Positions 26,187 through 33,568 of a stretch of DNA of 64,000 bases are shown one piece after another. Under the pieces are notes generated by a model. The model did not search any database and had not been told where the DNA came from. It saw only the letters and a list, made by a program, of their open reading frames with translations. The position numbers and the translations under genes are program-made. Position 1 is the first letter of the stretch, and every line of letters begins with the position of its first letter. This DNA comes from Zoogloeaceae bacterium (GTDB taxonomy: Bacteria > Pseudomonadota > Gammaproteobacteria > Burkholderiales > Rhodocyclaceae): positions 310,001 through 374,000 of the forward strand of contig JACKLZ010000003.1 in NCBI GenBank assembly GCA_024235675.1, given 5' to 3'.

Positions 26187-26312
26187 TGTTGCATCTCCTG
26201 AGCGGCGGGAAGCCTGCGTGCGCGGCGCACCACCGGCGCCAGCGCCCGTCCCAGCATCGCATGCTGGGCGGCGCTGAGGTGGACGCCGTCGATGCCGGCA
26301 CCTTCGCGAGCG
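26183..26312 (-). pseudogene. C-terminal remnant of an SGNH/GDSL hydrolase
   Basis: On the minus strand a frame reads EGAGIDGVHLSAAQHAMLGR and continues with a basic end to a TGA that overlaps the ATG of the aldo/keto reductase (ATGA). DGVHL is the Asp-x-x-His catalytic block that ends SGNH hydrolases; the intact one at 49850-50509 has DGVHLDAQAHEQLGDAL. No N-terminal GDS block is found upstream, where a palindromic repeat begins instead. The gene was probably truncated, leaving the tail coupled to the reductase. Confidence 0.55.
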
Positions 26313-26339
26313 TCTATCGATCTCGTTCGCGAGATGGCG

Positions 26340-26417
26340 CAGGGCGGTCAGCTTCGCTGCCCACCATCGTGTCTTTCGGCAAATGCTGCTGGTGGGCGGC
26401 AAGCCGCCCACCCTACG
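26340..26417. repeat. GTGGGCGGC palindromic repeat, copy A
   Basis: It contains GGTCAGCTTCGCTGCCCACC and a perfect 10-bp hairpin GGTGGGCGGC-AA-GCCGCCCACC (26391-26412), ending in CCTACG. Copy B at 26651-26736 shares both blocks. Together they bracket a small membrane-protein gene. The family is REP/MITE-like and carries no gene of its own. Confidence 0.8.
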
Positions 26418-26420
26418 TGG

Positions 26421-26621
26421 CTATCTTGGTGGGGGCAGGTTACTTCGCTTGGCGACAAACTTGAGTATTCGTCTGACGACAAACGTGCCCGTTGCGATGA
26501 ACATCAAAAAGAGAATGATGAAATCGATTGGTGTCGGGCTGTGGCCATCAAGATCAATAGCAAAAAAATAGCCGAGACCAAGCAGCGTTCCTGCGAGTCC
26601 CAGTACCTCAGTGCGTTCCAT
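26421..26621 (-). CDS. small membrane protein, unknown
   Basis: The protein has 66 residues with two hydrophobic helices (about 6-22 and 34-50) and a basic C-terminus (RRILKFVAKRSNLPPPR). The DNA is visibly more AT-rich than its neighbours, and the gene is bracketed by two copies of the same palindromic repeat, so it may have been acquired or carried with them. No family is recognised, and it could be non-functional. Confidence 0.5.
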   Translation of the reverse strand: MERTEVLGLAGTLLGLGYFFAIDLDGHSPTPIDFIILFLMFIATGTFVVRRILKFVAKRSNLPPPR

Positions 26622-26650
26622 TTGCGTCGCGCCCTGGCCCCTTCGTTTTT

Positions 26651-26736
26651 CGTAGGGTGGTCAGCTTCGCTGCCCACCATCGTGCCTCACGGTGGATGTT
26701 GTCTGGTGGGGGGCAAGCCGCCCACCAGACGTGGGG
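26651..26736. repeat. GTGGGCGGC palindromic repeat, copy B
   Basis: It begins CGTAGGGTGGTCAGC and includes the hairpin GTCTGGTGGG/CCCACCAGAC (26701-26730). It is followed at once by a palindrome GGGGTAGC-GCTACCCC (26733-26748) that includes the lutC stop. Besides being a repeat, it is well placed to end the lut transcript. Confidence 0.8.
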
Positions 26737-26741
26737 TAGCG

Positions 26742-27386
26742 CTACCCCAGAATCAGCACATGCATGCGCCGCGGGCCGTGGGCGCCGAGCTCGATGGTCT
26801 GCTCGACGTCGCCGGTGCGCGAGGGGCCGGAGATGAAGTTCATGGCGCGCGGGGCGCCCTGGCCGCGTTCGCGCAGGGCGACCCAGCAGTCTTCGTAGTG
26901 GCGGACGATGTGTTCGACCGGCAGCACGACGACATGGGTTTCGGGCACGAAGTTGTGGGTGATGGGGCGGTCGGGGCCGGAGAGCATGAGGATGCTGCCG
27001 GTCTCGGCGATGCCGCGCCAGGCCAGCGAGACGCCGAGCATGACGTCGATGGTGGCAGCGCCGTGGTCGATCTGCCAGCCCTCCGGCCAGGCGAGTTCGC
27101 CCAGGGCGGTGCCGACGACGGCCGATGGCGCGATGGCATAGCTTTCGGCCAGCGCCGCGACGGCGGCGGGCACGTCGGCCAGGCTGGCGATGCGCTCGGT
27201 GGTGCCGGAGCGCGATTCGAAGCGCTGGGCGAAGCGGGCGACCAGATCGGCGTCATCGACCGTGGCACGGATGTGCTGCGGCGGGTTGGCGATGCGCGCG
27301 TCGAGTTGCTTGCGTGCGGCGTCGTCGAGCGGGCCGCGGCCGAGGCCTTGTCGGATGGCCTTGAAGATGGTGTCGCGGCTGCTCAT
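26742..27386 (-). CDS. lutC: lactate utilization protein C (LUD domain)
   Basis: The protein has 214 residues of the LutC/YkgG family. It starts with a helical segment (SSRDTIFKAIRQGLGRG) and has the LUD-domain features VGTALGELAWPEGWQIDHGA, SGPDRPITHNFVPETHVVVL and the C-terminal GPSRTGDVEQTIELGAHGPRR. With LutA and LutB it forms the iron-sulfur complex that oxidises L-lactate to pyruvate; the exact task of LutC is unclear. Its start overlaps the lutB stop (ATGA-type), so the three genes are one operon (lutA-lutB-lutC on the minus strand). Confidence 0.92.
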   Translation of the reverse strand: MSSRDTIFKAIRQGLGRGPLDDAARKQLDARIANPPQHIRATVDDADLVARFAQRFESRSGTTERIASLADVPAAVAALAESYAIAPSAVVGTALGELAWPEGWQIDHGAATIDVMLGVSLAWRGIAETGSILMLSGPDRPITHNFVPETHVVVLPVEHIVRHYEDCWVALRERGQGAPRAMNFISGPSRTGDVEQTIELGAHGPRRMHVLILG

Positions 27387-28792
27387 TTGTCACCCCGCTT
27401 GGCTTGCCACAGTTCGAGGAAGGTGCGTCCGGTGGGGGCGGGCAGGTCGCGCGCGCCGGTCCAGCCGGGGTCGAAGGGCAGGCTGCGCAGCTTGCCCTTG
27501 CCGTTGGCCATGCTGGCCAGAATGCGCACGCCGATGCGTTCGGCAAAGTGGTATAGCTTGGGTCGCTCGGCCACGTAGCGCCACAGTTTGAGTGCCTGTT
27601 TCTGCCGTTTGGGCGTCATGTCCTGGCGGAACTGGTTGTGGCGGATTTCGCGCAGCAGATCGGGCAGGGGGATGCGCACCGGGCACACCGACTTGCAGCG
27701 GCCGTTGAGCGTACAGGCGTTGGGCAGGTCGTAGGTGCCGTCCATGCCCTTGATCAGCGGGGTGAGCACCGAACCCATCGGGCCGGGGTAGACCCAGCCG
27801 TAGGCGTGACCGCCGATGGAGCCGTACACCGGGCAGTGGTTCATGCAGGCGCCGCAGCGGATGCAGCGCAGCATGTCCTGAAAGCGGCTGCCGAGCATCT
27901 TGGAGCGGCCGTTGTCGAGCAGCACCACGTGGTATTCCTCGGGGCCGTCGATGTCGCCTTCGCGGCGCGGGCCGGTGGAGAAGGTGGTGTAGCTTTCGGT
28001 CTCCTGGCCGGTGGCGCTGCGCGCCAGAATGCGCAGGAAGACGGAGAGGTCGTCGAGCGAGGGAATCACGCGCTCGATGCCGCTGGTGACGATGTGCACC
28101 TTGGCCAGCGTCTGGGTGAGGTCGCCGTTGCCTTCGTTGGTGACGATGACCGACGAACCGGTTTCGGCCACCAGGAAGTTGCCGCCCGTGATGCCCACTT
28201 CGGCGGTGAAGTATTTCTCGCGCAGCACTTCACGCGCTTCGGCCACCAGCTCGGCGCGGTCGGTCTTGCGCGGCTTGTTGTGGGCGGCGGCGAACAGGTC
28301 AGCGACCTGGTCCTTGGTCTTGTGGATGGCCGGCGCAATGATGTGCGAGGGCGGCTCGTCGGCGAGCTGGATGATGTATTCGCCCAGGTCGGTCTCGACC
28401 ACTTCGTAGCCTTCGCCGATCAGCGCCTCGTTGAGACTCATCTCTTCGGACACCATCGACTTGCCCTTGGTGATCCGCTTGGCGTTGGCCTTCTTGCAGA
28501 TGCCGAGAATGATGCGGCGCGCGTCTTCGGCATCGGTGGCGTAATGCACATGGCCGCCGGCGGCGGTGACCGCGGCTTCGTATTTTTCGAGGTAATGATC
28601 GAGATTGGCGAGGACGTGGTTCTTGATCTCGGCGGCGGTGTCGCGCAGCGCCTCGAACTCGGGCATCTCTTCGGCAGCCTTGGCGCGCTTGACCACAAAA
28701 CCGGCCTTGGTGTTGCTCAACGCCTTTTGCAGATTGGCGTCATGCAGGGCATGCACCGCGCGGGTCTTGAACTCGGGGGAGCGGAATTCCAT
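27383..28792 (-). CDS. lutB: iron-sulfur L-lactate oxidation protein LutB
   Basis: The protein has 469 residues. An N-terminal LUD domain (KRITKGKSMVSEEMSLNEAL, GNFLVAETGSSVIVTNEGNG) is followed by two 4Fe-4S clusters: CIRCGACMNHCPVYG and CTLNGRCKSVCPVRIPL. The start is the ATG at 28792 (MEFRSPEFK); a longer frame extends into lutA. It is the central subunit of the LutABC lactate oxidation complex and transfers electrons toward the respiratory chain. No lactate permease or LutR/LldR regulator gene is adjacent. Confidence 0.95.
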   Translation of the reverse strand: MEFRSPEFKTRAVHALHDANLQKALSNTKAGFVVKRAKAAEEMPEFEALRDTAAEIKNHVLANLDHYLEKYEAAVTAAGGHVHYATDAEDARRIILGICKKANAKRITKGKSMVSEEMSLNEALIGEGYEVVETDLGEYIIQLADEPPSHIIAPAIHKTKDQVADLFAAAHNKPRKTDRAELVAEAREVLREKYFTAEVGITGGNFLVAETGSSVIVTNEGNGDLTQTLAKVHIVTSGIERVIPSLDDLSVFLRILARSATGQETESYTTFSTGPRREGDIDGPEEYHVVLLDNGRSKMLGSRFQDMLRCIRCGACMNHCPVYGSIGGHAYGWVYPGPMGSVLTPLIKGMDGTYDLPNACTLNGRCKSVCPVRIPLPDLLREIRHNQFRQDMTPKRQKQALKLWRYVAERPKLYHFAERIGVRILASMANGKGKLRSLPFDPGWTGARDLPAPTGRTFLELWQAKRGDK

Positions 28793-29571
28793 TATCGGTT
28801 CTCCTCGCCCAGACTCGGGCCATCGGCCAGGCCGGCCAGCACTTCGGCGGTGTGATAGACCTTGACCGGCGAGCCCTTGCGGCGCAGGCGCCCGGCCAGA
28901 TGCAGCAGGCAGCCAAGGTCGCCGCCGAGCAGGGTGTCGGCGCCAGTGGCCGCCGCGTTGGCCAGCTTGTCGTCGGCCATTTTTTCGGAGATTTCGGGGT
29001 ATTTGACGCAGAAGGTGCCGCCAAAGCCGCAGCACACGTCGGTGTCTTCCATCTCCTTGATGGTCAGGCCTTTCACGCTGCCCAGCAACTGACGCGGCTG
29101 GCCCTTGACGCCCATGCTGCGCAGGCCGCTACAGGAGTCGTGGTAGGTGATGGTGCCTTTGTATTCAGCGTCGACCTCGGTCACGCCCATCACATCGGTG
29201 AGGAAGGACAGCAGCTCGTAGCTCTTGGCCGCCAGCGCCTCGGCACGCTTGCGCCAGTCGGCCATGTCGGCGAACAGATTGGGGTAGTCGTGGCGGATGG
29301 TGGCCATGCACGAGCCGGAGGGGCCGACCACGTAGTCGAATTCTTCGAAGGCTTCGATGACTTGTTTGGCCAGGGCGCGGGCGCTGTCTTCGTCACCGCT
29401 GTTGAGACCCGGCTGGCCGCAACAGGTTTGCGCGGCGGGCACACTCACATGGCAGCCGGCGTCTTCGAGCAGTTTGGCGCTGGCAAAGCCGATGCTCGGG
29501 CGGAAGGCGTTCATCACGCAGGTGGCGAACAGGCCAACGCGGGGGCGCGGCTTGATGGGGGTATCGGACAT
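28792..29571 (-). CDS. lutA: Fe-S oxidoreductase LutA (CCG domains)
   Basis: The protein has 259 residues with two CCG domains: the first with CCGQPGLNSG, the second with CCGFGGTFCVKYPEIS. Such domains bind an unusual 4Fe-4S cluster as in heterodisulfide reductase and GlpC. It is the first gene of the lut operon. Its TAA shares a base with the lutB ATG (TAATG), supporting equimolar translation. A promoter is expected in the 115 bases before ruvC, but I saw no clear operator for a lactate regulator. Confidence 0.95.
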   Translation of the reverse strand: MSDTPIKPRPRVGLFATCVMNAFRPSIGFASAKLLEDAGCHVSVPAAQTCCGQPGLNSGDEDSARALAKQVIEAFEEFDYVVGPSGSCMATIRHDYPNLFADMADWRKRAEALAAKSYELLSFLTDVMGVTEVDAEYKGTITYHDSCSGLRSMGVKGQPRQLLGSVKGLTIKEMEDTDVCCGFGGTFCVKYPEISEKMADDKLANAAATGADTLLGGDLGCLLHLAGRLRRKGSPVKVYHTAEVLAGLADGPSLGEENR

Positions 29572-29687
29572 TGCTTGCCTCCAAAGTGCGCGAACCGCTG
29601 CTTGGCGGTCGCATCGTGAGTCTGATAGTAGTCAGTGCATCGGGCCGGCCACAAGCGAAAGCTTTTCAGGGTGGGGGTGAAGCGGAT

Positions 29688-30242
29688 TCACCGCGCGCTC
29701 ATACGTCCGCCCCGACGCCGCATGCCGGCCGTGGCCAGTGCGCCCATGCCGAGGCCGCCGTGGGCATGGCAGATGGCGCAGGCCAGCGCGTCGGCCGCAT
29801 CGGCCTGCGGCGCGGCGGCCAGTTCGAGCAGGCGCTGCACCATGTGCTGCACCTGATCCTTGTGCGCCTTGCCGTGGCCGACCACCGCCTGCTTGACCTG
29901 CAATGCGGTGTATTCGAGCACCGGCAAGTTGCAGGACACCGCGCCGCAGATCACCGCGCCGCGGGCCTGACCGAGCAGCAGGGTGGATTGCGGGTTCACG
30001 TTCACAAAGACTTTCTCAACTGCGACCTGATCGGGCTGATAGGTGGCGATCACCTCGCGCACACCGTCGAGCAAGGTCTTGAGCCGGCCGGGCAGCTCGC
30101 CATCCTTGGTCTTGATGCAGCCACTGGCGACATAGCGCAACTGCTGGCCGAGCGTGTCGATGACACCGAAGCCGGTCACCCGCAGGCCGGGGTCGAGGCC
30201 GAGGATGCGGGTGGCGGTGATGGCCGAGGCGGTGCCGCTCAC
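29688..30242 (-). CDS. ruvC: Holliday junction endodeoxyribonuclease RuvC
   Basis: The protein has 184 residues. The catalytic acidic residues are in ILGLDPGLRVTGFG, VEKVFVNVNP and QADAADALACAICHAH, as in RuvC. It resolves Holliday junctions with RuvAB. Translation starts at GTG (30242), overlapping the DinB-like gene upstream by four bases. The usual ruvC-ruvA-ruvB operon is split: ruvA and ruvB lie 21 kb away and the neighbours here are lutA and a DinB-like gene. Confidence 0.95.
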   Translation of the reverse strand: MSGTASAITATRILGLDPGLRVTGFGVIDTLGQQLRYVASGCIKTKDGELPGRLKTLLDGVREVIATYQPDQVAVEKVFVNVNPQSTLLLGQARGAVICGAVSCNLPVLEYTALQVKQAVVGHGKAHKDQVQHMVQRLLELAAAPQADAADALACAICHAHGGLGMGALATAGMRRRGGRMSAR

Positions 30243-30796
30243 GGCGTGGCGACCGGCGGGTCGTTGAGGTCGGGGATCAGCAGCAACAGATCGGTGGCGC
30301 CCATGTCGACGCCGGATTGCGACAGCAAGGTGGTGGCCTGGCCGCGATGGTGGGTCTGGTGGTTGAAGAAATGCATCAGCAAGGCGAAGACATTGCGCGT
30401 GGCCGGGATACCGCGCATGTTCTGGTAGGGCAGCGCGAGGTCGAGGTCGGCATCGGTGAGCGTGCCGGTCCAGTCGGAGATGAGGGCGTCGAGCCTGGCG
30501 CGGTGTTCGGTCAGCGCGGGCAGGTCGGGGCAGCGCGGCGCGGCGAGGGCAGCAGGCATCGGCTCATCGCGCAGCGGCGCCAGTGCGGTGAGACAGGCCG
30601 GGTGCGTGGCGAAGCGCTTGAGCCAGACGGTGTCGGCGACCACGATGTGATTGAGCGTGCCGAACAGCGAGCCAAAAAAGGCGCCGCGGTCGGCATGCAG
30701 CGCATCGTGATCAAGCGTGGCCGCCGCCGCGTACAGGCGCTCGTTCATCCAGCGGTTGTAGTGCGCCATCGTGCGCACATGAGCGATCCGGTCCAT
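30239..30796 (-). CDS. DinB family protein
   Basis: The protein has 185 residues from the ATG at 30796; a GTG 12 bases upstream is also possible. The four-helix DinB fold is suggested by the metal-binding His residues in SLFGTLNHIVVADTVW and FNHQTHHRGQATTLLSQ. DinB/YfiT-like proteins are putative metal-dependent thiol transferases or hydrolases; the substrate is unknown. It overlaps ruvC and is almost contiguous with the YbjQ gene, so it belongs to a compact minus-strand operon. Confidence 0.85.
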   Translation of the reverse strand: MDRIAHVRTMAHYNRWMNERLYAAAATLDHDALHADRGAFFGSLFGTLNHIVVADTVWLKRFATHPACLTALAPLRDEPMPAALAAPRCPDLPALTEHRARLDALISDWTGTLTDADLDLALPYQNMRGIPATRNVFALLMHFFNHQTHHRGQATTLLSQSGVDMGATDLLLLIPDLNDPPVATP

Positions 30797-30808
30797 AACG
30801 GCCACCAC

Positions 30809-31129
30809 TCAGCCGATGACCACGGCCGTGCCACTCACACACACCATCAGCATGCCGTTGTCGGAGCCGAGCACTTCGTAGTCCACATCAATGCCGACCA
30901 CCGCGTTGGCGCCGAGCTTGGCTGCGGCTTCGGCCGCTTCTTCGAAGGCGATGTTGCGCGCGTCGGCCAGCGTGCGTTCATACGCCCCGGCGCGACCGCC
31001 GACCACGTTGCGCACGGCGGCGAACATGTCCTTGAAGATGTTGGCGCCAATGATGGCCTCGCCATTGACCACGCCGAGATAGCGGGTGATGGTCTGGCCT
31101 TCGAGGGTGGGGGTGGTGCTCATCAGCAT
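30809..31129 (-). CDS. YbjQ family protein (heavy-metal-binding domain)
   Basis: The protein has 106 residues. The motifs YLGVVNGEAIIGANIFKD and the Cys-containing MLMVCVSGTAVVIG, along with ANAVVGIDVDYEVLG, identify the YbjQ (UPF0145) family, a pentameric ring-forming domain with no confirmed function. Translation may begin at the first Met or at the third residue. It is first in a set that continues with the DinB-like gene and ruvC. Confidence 0.88.
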   Translation of the reverse strand: MLMSTTPTLEGQTITRYLGVVNGEAIIGANIFKDMFAAVRNVVGGRAGAYERTLADARNIAFEEAAEAAAKLGANAVVGIDVDYEVLGSDNGMLMVCVSGTAVVIG

Positions 31130-31174
31130 GGCGAATCTCCTGTGAAGGGGTGCACCATTCTACGCCGTGCGTGA

Positions 31175-32050
31175 TCAGGCGCGCCTGGCCAGCCATACCC
31201 CGCCAACGGCGATACCCATGCCGACGATGGCCGGCAGCGAGAGGGTTTCGTCGAACAGTGCCCAGGCGATCACTGCGGTGACCGGCGGGGTGAGGTAGAA
31301 CAGGCTGGCGACGTTGGTGGCGCTGCCTTGGCGCAGCAGCACGTTGAGCAGGCTGATGGCGCCGACCGAGAGCACCAGCACCAGCCACAGCAGGGCGAAG
31401 ATGAACTGCCCGCTCCATTCGATCTGCAGGGTTTCGGTCTGCGCGGCGACGAGGCCGGTGACGAGCAAGGCAGGCAGGAACTGGATGACGCTGCCGGTGC
31501 GCAGGTCGAAGCTGGGGCAAAAGCGTTTCTGGTAGAGCGTGCCGACGGTGATGCCCATCAGTGCAATGAGTGCGGGCCAGAGCATGTGCCACAGGCTGCT
31601 TGTGGTGACGGAGTCGATCTGCGCGCGACCGCCGACCACCAGCGCGACGCCGACAAAGCCGAGCGCCAGGCCGAGCCATTGCCGAGTGCTGACGCGCTCA
31701 CCCAGAAACCAGCCGGCGCCGACCGCGGTGAGCAGCGGCTGCATGCCGACGACCAGAGCGGCCACGCCGGCGGGCAGGCCGTGCTTGATGGAGACGAAGA
31801 CGCCGCCGAGGTAGAGGCAGTGGAGCAGAAAGCCGTTGGCGGCGATGTGCCCGGCCATGGTCCAGCTGGTCGGCCAGGGCGCGCGGCTGGCCAGCGCGAC
31901 GAGCAGCATCACGGCGATGACCAGCACGTAGCGCACACTCAGAAAAGTGAGCGGCTCGGCATAGGGCAGCCCCAGCTTGGCGCCGATGAAGCCGGTGCTC
32001 CAGAGCAGCACGAAAAACACGGGGAGGAGGGCTTGGGCGCGCGGGTTCAT
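31175..32050 (-). CDS. EamA family (DMT superfamily) transporter
   Basis: The protein has 291 residues with ten predicted helices and two EamA repeats (first: FFVLLWSTGFIGAKLGLPYA; second: ITVGTLYQKRF onward). The start at 32050 was chosen because the preceding six codons add only polar residues. It should be a drug/metabolite exporter of the inner membrane; the substrate is unknown. It is separated from metK by an intrinsic terminator. Confidence 0.88.
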   Translation of the reverse strand: MNPRAQALLPVFFVLLWSTGFIGAKLGLPYAEPLTFLSVRYVLVIAVMLLVALASRAPWPTSWTMAGHIAANGFLLHCLYLGGVFVSIKHGLPAGVAALVVGMQPLLTAVGAGWFLGERVSTRQWLGLALGFVGVALVVGGRAQIDSVTTSSLWHMLWPALIALMGITVGTLYQKRFCPSFDLRTGSVIQFLPALLVTGLVAAQTETLQIEWSGQFIFALLWLVLVLSVGAISLLNVLLRQGSATNVASLFYLTPPVTAVIAWALFDETLSLPAIVGMGIAVGGVWLARRA

Positions 32051-32123
32051 GGGGGCATTGTCACCCAAAGACGGTGGTTTGACCCGGAACGCATCGGTGT
32101 GGAAGTACCGGGCCAGTCAACGA

Positions 32124-32150
32124 AAAACCCCGCCACGCGGGCGGGGTTTT
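32124..32150. terminator. intrinsic terminator of metK
   Basis: A perfect stem AAAACCCCGCC/GGCGGGGTTTT with loop ACGCG. Read on the minus strand it lies 22 bases past the metK stop and ends in T residues; by symmetry it would also work on the plus strand. Confidence 0.9.
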
Positions 32151-32171
32151 GGGTGCCGAACGGGGCGGCGC

Positions 32172-33338
32172 TTACAGGCCAGCGTCGGCGCGCAGGGCGG
32201 CGGCCTTGTCGGTGGCTTCCCAGGTGAACTCGGGCTCGTCACGGCCGAAGTGGCCGTAGGCAGCGGTTTTGCCGTAGATCGGGCGCAGCAGGTCGAGGGT
32301 CTGGATGATGCCTTTCGGACGCAGGTCGAAGTGGCGGCGTACCAGCGCTTCGATGTGGTCTTCCTCGATCTTGCCGGTGCCGAAGGTGTTGACCATCAGC
32401 GACACGGGCTGGGCCACGCCGATGGCGTAGGCGATCTGCACTTCGCACTTGTCGGCCAGACCGGCGGCGACGATGTTCTTGGCTACGTAACGGCCGGCGT
32501 AGGCGGCCGAGCGGTCAACCTTGGACGGGTCCTTGCCGGAGAACGCGCCGCCACCGTGGTGGGCTGCGCCGCCGTAGGTGTCGACGATGATCTTGCGACC
32601 GGTCAGGCCGCAGTCGCCGTGCGGGCCGCCAACCACGAAGCGGCCGGTGGGGTTGATCAGGTAGCGCACTTTCTCGCCGATCATCTCGCTCGGCAGCACC
32701 GGCTTGATGATCTCTTCGATCACGGCTTCGGAGAGCTGGGCGTGGGAGATGTCCGGGTGGTGCTGGGTGGACACCACGACGGTGTCGATGCCGACCGGCT
32801 TGCCGTCCACGTACTTGACGGTGAGCTGGCACTTGGCGTCCGGGCGCAGCCACGGCAGGCGGCCATCCTTGCGCAACTCGGCCTGACGCTGCATGACGCG
32901 GTGGGCGTAGTAGATCGGCAGCGGCATCAGCGACGGGGTTTCGTTGCAGGCAAAACCGAACATCAGGCCCTGGTCGCCGGCGCCCTGGTCGAGGTCGAGG
33001 CCTTCGCCTTCATTCACGCCCTGGGCGATGTCGGCCGACTGGCGGTTGATGGCGGTGAGGATCGCGCAGGACTTGTAGTCGAAGCCCGAGGACGAGTCGT
33101 CGTAGCCGATGCGGCGGATGGTGTCCTGCGCCACTTCGCGGTAGTTGATGTGGGTGCTGGTGGTGATCTCACCCGAGATGACGACCAGACCGGTGGACAC
33201 CAGCGTCTCGCAGGCTACGCGGCCGTTCGGGTCGTCGGTCAGGATGGCGTCGAGAATGGCGTCCGAGACCTGGTCGGCGACTTTGTCGGGATGGCCTTCG
33301 GACACGGATTCCGAAGTAAACAGGAAGGCATTGGCCAT
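32172..33338 (-). CDS. metK: S-adenosylmethionine synthetase
   Basis: The protein has 388 residues, normal for MetK. It shows ESVSEGHPDKVADQVSDA at the N-terminus, the hexapeptide GAGDQG within QGAGDQGLMFGFACNE, GGPHGDCGLTGRKIIVDTYGG, and the P-loop-like GKDPSKVDRSAAY. It makes SAM from methionine and ATP. The start at 33338 (MANAFLFTSESV) excludes an upstream Met that would fall in the leader. It is monocistronic with a terminator. Just before the ATG, the leader carries a hairpin and U-tract that suggests attenuation. Confidence 0.97.
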   Translation of the reverse strand: MANAFLFTSESVSEGHPDKVADQVSDAILDAILTDDPNGRVACETLVSTGLVVISGEITTSTHINYREVAQDTIRRIGYDDSSSGFDYKSCAILTAINRQSADIAQGVNEGEGLDLDQGAGDQGLMFGFACNETPSLMPLPIYYAHRVMQRQAELRKDGRLPWLRPDAKCQLTVKYVDGKPVGIDTVVVSTQHHPDISHAQLSEAVIEEIIKPVLPSEMIGEKVRYLINPTGRFVVGGPHGDCGLTGRKIIVDTYGGAAHHGGGAFSGKDPSKVDRSAAYAGRYVAKNIVAAGLADKCEVQIAYAIGVAQPVSLMVNTFGTGKIEEDHIEALVRRHFDLRPKGIIQTLDLLRPIYGKTAAYGHFGRDEPEFTWEATDKAAALRADAGL

Positions 33339-33351
33339 GAATTGTGGCTCC

Positions 33352-33401
33352 AAAAACAAAAAATCCCCGTCAATCGCTGGCGAAGCCAGCTCGGGGGATT
33401 T
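33352..33401 (-). promoter_or_regulatory. terminator-like hairpin in the metK 5' leader (putative attenuator)
   Basis: On the minus strand AAATCCCC (33401-33394) pairs with GGGGATTT (33368-33361) around an inner GCTGGC-TTC-GCCAGC hairpin, then comes T-rich DNA (TTTTGTTTTTGG) reaching 14 bases from the metK ATG. A second perfect hairpin GGCTGCC/GGCAGCC lies upstream (33432-33447). This arrangement would stop transcription before metK unless an alternative fold forms. It could be a SAM- or SAH-responsive riboswitch, but no known consensus was recognised. Confidence 0.65.
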
Positions 33402-33487
33402 CTGTCGAGCGACGACGCTTTAGCAGTATTTGGCTGCCGAGGCAGCCTGCCGCCCTGCAAGTTGTCTTAACTCGGCGGTAGCCGCGA

Positions 33488-33515
33488 ATTATAGGACAAG
33501 TTGCTGCGCATGCAA
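33488..33515 (-). promoter_or_regulatory. metK sigma-70 promoter
   Basis: TTGCAT (-35, 33515-33510) and a perfect TATAAT (-10, 33493-33488) are 16 bases apart. The predicted start near 33481 gives a leader of about 143 nt. Confidence 0.8.
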
Positions 33516-33568
33516 AATCGCCACGCAGGCCCGCCCGCTGGACGGCGGAATCGGTTATAAACGCGCTC

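Noticed and set aside
33339..33485. Assignment of the metK leader to a known SAM or SAH riboswitch class
   Set aside because: The conserved cores of SAM-I, SAM-II and SAH riboswitches were not recognised; only the terminator structure is supported.
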